From Nitrospirota bacterium (GTDB lineage Bacteria > Nitrospirota_A > Leptospirillia > Leptospirillales > Leptospirillaceae), in contig JAKCCY010000005.1 in NCBI GenBank assembly GCA_021838765.1, positions 1 through 16,464 on the forward strand: DNA of 16,464 bases, read 5' to 3'. Of the stretch, positions 14,975-16,464 are shown piece after piece; positions within the stretch are counted from its first letter, which is position 1, and each line of letters opens with the position of its first letter. The notes beneath the pieces are model-generated. The model made no database searches. It was not told the DNA's origin and saw only the letters and a program-made list of their open reading frames with translations. A program made the position numbers and the translations under genes.

Positions 14975-15051
14975 GCGCCTGTAGCTCAATCGGATAGAGC
15001 AACAGCCTTCTAAGCTGTAGGTCACTGGTTCGATTCCAGTCAGGCGCACCA
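14975..15051 (+). tRNA. tRNA-Arg, anticodon TCT
   Basis: Complete cloverleaf: acceptor GCGCCTG/CAGGCGC, D-stem GCTC/GAGC, anticodon stem ACAGC/GCTGT with loop CTTCTAA (anticodon TCT, reading AGA), T-stem ACTGG/CCAGT with loop TTCGATT, discriminator A and encoded CCA. It lies 10 nt after the CbtB-like stop codon without a clear promoter of its own, so it may be processed from the same transcript. A terminator follows immediately. Confidence 0.97.
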
Positions 15052-15056
15052 CATCT

Positions 15057-15085
15057 ATCCTCTCAAAGAGGATCTTCTTCTTTTT
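15057..15085 (+). terminator. Intrinsic terminator of tRNA-Arg(TCT)
   Basis: ATCCTCT-CAA-AGAGGAT, seven perfect pairs, followed by CTTCTTCTTTTT. It starts 6 nt after the tRNA CCA end. Confidence 0.8.
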
Positions 15086-15510
15086 CTACACTCAGACCAC
15101 ATAAAACCGCTAAAATCAAAGCAGATTACGAACCTCGTCTTACAAAAGAATTTCTCTGACAACCTGCTCTGTGCCTGTTAAACCATTCATCCCTCTCCTA
15201 ATGAAAAACCGTCCAGGAGGGATACTCTGCCCCAAGCATGATAAAATCGCACACCAACAACGTTTTTATCGCATATCATCTCAAAAAATCCGCACAGAAG
15301 CCTTCAAATGATGTGACTCTAGTCAACAAGTGCCGTGAGTCGTGTCAATTTCATACTTGATCCATCCCACAGACCCCATGCCACCCAATCTGTATTCTGA
15401 AAGCACGCTGGAAACAGCGTCTAAGGAACAGCACAACGGAGTCATATCCATGGGGAGATGACTCTATCTGTTCCATAAACTTTCCCAACCTTAAAGCAAG
15501 GAGTGAAAGA
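15086..15510. other. Non-coding region upstream of exported repeat protein, rich in inverted repeats
   Basis: About 425 nt without a recognisable gene. Inverted repeats seen: TCCCTC-TC-CT with AGGAGGGA (15190-15222, two-base bulge), GATAAAA with TTTTATC (15240-15270), and the compound structure at 15405-15474. No near-consensus promoter was found, so the transcription start of the following gene is unknown. Confidence 0.55.
15405..15474 (+). promoter_or_regulatory. Structured 5' leader candidate
   Basis: Two adjacent hairpins. The first is ACGCTG-GAAA-CAGCGT (15405-15420), six pairs with a GNRA loop. The second pairs GGAACAG (15425-15431) with CTGTTCC (15468-15474) and, inside it, GAGTCAT (15439-15445) with ATGACTC (15458-15464), leaving an asymmetric internal loop (7 nt against 3). 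It ends 37 nt before the ATG of the exported protein. It matches no riboswitch class I recognise; a cis-regulatory RNA or operator is inference. Confidence 0.45.
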
Positions 15511-16464
15511 ATGAAAAAAGAATCAAAAAGATCCATTTCAGTCGCCATTGGAAATGCAGGAATGGCAACAGCTATAGTGGGAATTCTTGTTTCTGGAAAT
15601 GCTTATGCCGCAACAACCGGAACTTCCAGTGGTACAAGTGTTGCCATACCGACAGTTGGCTCAACATCCTCAACAGCATCACCTTCTTCAGGAACCAGTG
15701 GAACAGTTGCGAGCACAACAGGTAGCACAACCTCCACTTCATCATCAGCATCGCCTTCATCATCAGTATCGCCGTCTCCCAGCACTCCTTCTGCTTCGTC
15801 GATAAAAGCAGATATCGCAAAAGACAAAAAGGATATTACCCTTGACAAAAAAGTTGCCACATACCTGCAAGTTGATATTCTCAGGAACAAGCTTGCATTA
15901 CAAAAAATGATGAGCAAAGAGGATAAAACGCGAGACATGCTCAGAAGGCTTCAGGCTGATCTTCGCTCCAACATGAAAAAAGATGACAGGGATGATCAGA
16001 AAGCCGATATCCTTGCTGATAGAAAAGATATCGGAAAGCTCAAGGCTGATTTAAAAAAAGAACGACAATCAGTGATGAAAATGAAGTCGGAGATCAAAAA
16101 AGATGTTACCGAAAGGTCTGCCGATATCAAAGATATCATGAAGAATGAGAAAGATTATAAACTGGACGTAGCATCTCTCAAAAAATTGACATCAACACCG
16201 GTGACAACGACCTCCACGTCACCATCCACTTCCACTAAAACAGCGAGCAGCACCGGTTCTTCCTCCTCGGCTTCAACACCGGTGACGACTGCCTCCAGCT
16301 CGCCATCCACTTCCACCAAAACAGCGAGCAGCACCAGCTCTGCTAGCGGCTCCCTCAGGGTAGCAAGCAGGTCCGGCTCTTCCAGCTCGACTTCAACACC
16401 GGTGACGACTGCCTCCAGCTCGCCATCCACTTCCACTAAAACAGCGAGCAGCACCGGTTCTTCC
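15511..16464 (+). CDS. Exported Ser/Thr-rich repeat protein with Lys/Asp-rich helical region, partial
   Basis: The frame is open from ATG 15511 (AAGGAG 7 nt upstream) to the window edge: 318 codons, no stop. Order of regions: signal peptide (residues 1-33, basic MKKESKR, hydrophobic core, cleavage after AYA); Ser/Thr/Pro/Gly-rich stretch (34-97) with no Cys; highly charged, probably coiled-coil section (98-226) with recurring D-I/L-x-x-D/K patterns such as KADILADRKDIGKLKADL; then from 228 a tandem array of Ser/Thr units encoded by DNA repeats. The composition suggests an extracytoplasmic surface, stalk or matrix protein, possibly heavily modified, but no known domain is recognised and the C-terminus is missing. 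Leftward frames over the repeats are shadows of this gene. Confidence 0.8.
   Translation, partial: MKKESKRSISVAIGNAGMATAIVGILVSGNAYAATTGTSSGTSVAIPTVGSTSSTASPSSGTSGTVASTTGSTTSTSSSASPSSSVSPSPSTPSASSIKADIAKDKKDITLDKKVATYLQVDILRNKLALQKMMSKEDKTRDMLRRLQADLRSNMKKDDRDDQKADILADRKDIGKLKADLKKERQSVMKMKSEIKKDVTERSADIKDIMKNEKDYKLDVASLKKLTSTPVTTTSTSPSTSTKTASSTGSSSSASTPVTTASSSPSTSTKTASSTSSASGSLRVASRSGSSSSTSTPVTTASSSPSTSTKTASSTGSS
16192..16464 (+). repeat. In-frame tandem repeat array in exported protein gene
   Basis: Three copies of a unit beginning TCAACACCGGTGAC start at 16192, 16273 and 16393. The first period is 81 nt (27 residues), the second 120 nt (40 residues) because of a 39-nt insertion. The units share PSTSTKTASST and are nearly identical at DNA level; copies 2 and 3 differ by only a base or two over the first 60 nt. 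The array continues past the window edge. Confidence 0.9.

Noticed and set aside
7724..15051. Region bounded by two tRNA-Arg genes as a possible integrated element
   Set aside because: No integrase, no duplicated tRNA 3' end beyond the shared acceptor stem, and the enclosed genes look chromosomal.
15572..16454. Several frames with Leu/His/Gln- or Glu/Val-rich products over the repeat region
   Set aside because: Low-complexity shadows of the Ser/Thr codons of the exported repeat protein.
16192..16464. Regularly spaced repeats as a possible CRISPR array
   Set aside because: Repeats are coding, in frame, unequal in spacing and without unique spacers.

Overview
The window looks like chromosomal DNA of a chemolithotrophic, acid- and metal-exposed bacterium, most plausibly a Leptospirillum-like member of Nitrospirota. 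This is an inference from gene content: a RuBisCO-like protein inside a methionine-salvage operon, several peroxide-defence enzymes, a ClC chloride/proton transporter, an ArsB arsenite pump and a DUF3501 gene. No marker gene settles the taxonomy. TTG starts are unusually frequent: 9 of the 16 protein genes appear to use one, most with a good Shine-Dalgarno (SD) sequence in front.

Left part (1-4515, minus strand). A tight methionine-salvage operon is read leftward as mtnD, then a RuBisCO-like mtnW, mtnX and mtnB. MtnB runs off the left edge. The genes overlap or lie 6 nt apart. Together they carry 5-methylthioribulose-1-phosphate through dehydration, enolisation, dephosphorylation and dioxygenation toward the methionine precursor. 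Upstream of them, on the same strand, are a hairpin terminator, a typical 2-Cys peroxiredoxin with its own promoter, and an exported di-haem cytochrome c peroxidase.

Middle part (4516-10805). A divergent promoter region drives a small EamA-type membrane protein translationally coupled to a ClC transporter with CBS domains. Then come an exported PrxQ/Bcp peroxiredoxin, tRNA-Arg(CCG) with a clear promoter, hisC and arsB. Convergent to arsB is a small CoA-binding protein.

Right part (11532-14200). A three-gene operon encodes DUF3501, a cysteine-desulfurase-like protein and an NAD(P)-binding epimerase/reductase. The second protein keeps the catalytic cysteine position but has serine where the PLP-binding lysine should be. 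This is the most unusual item in the window and the best candidate for an undescribed activity.

Far right (14297-16464). A monothiol glutaredoxin-like gene with a near-consensus promoter is followed by a strong hairpin, an orphan CbtB-like small membrane protein, and tRNA-Arg(TCT) only 10 nt later with its own terminator. A non-coding stretch rich in inverted repeats leads into a large exported Ser/Thr-rich protein with a Lys/Asp-rich helical section and an in-frame DNA repeat array. That gene is open at the right edge. I saw no insertion sequences, CRISPR arrays or phage genes.
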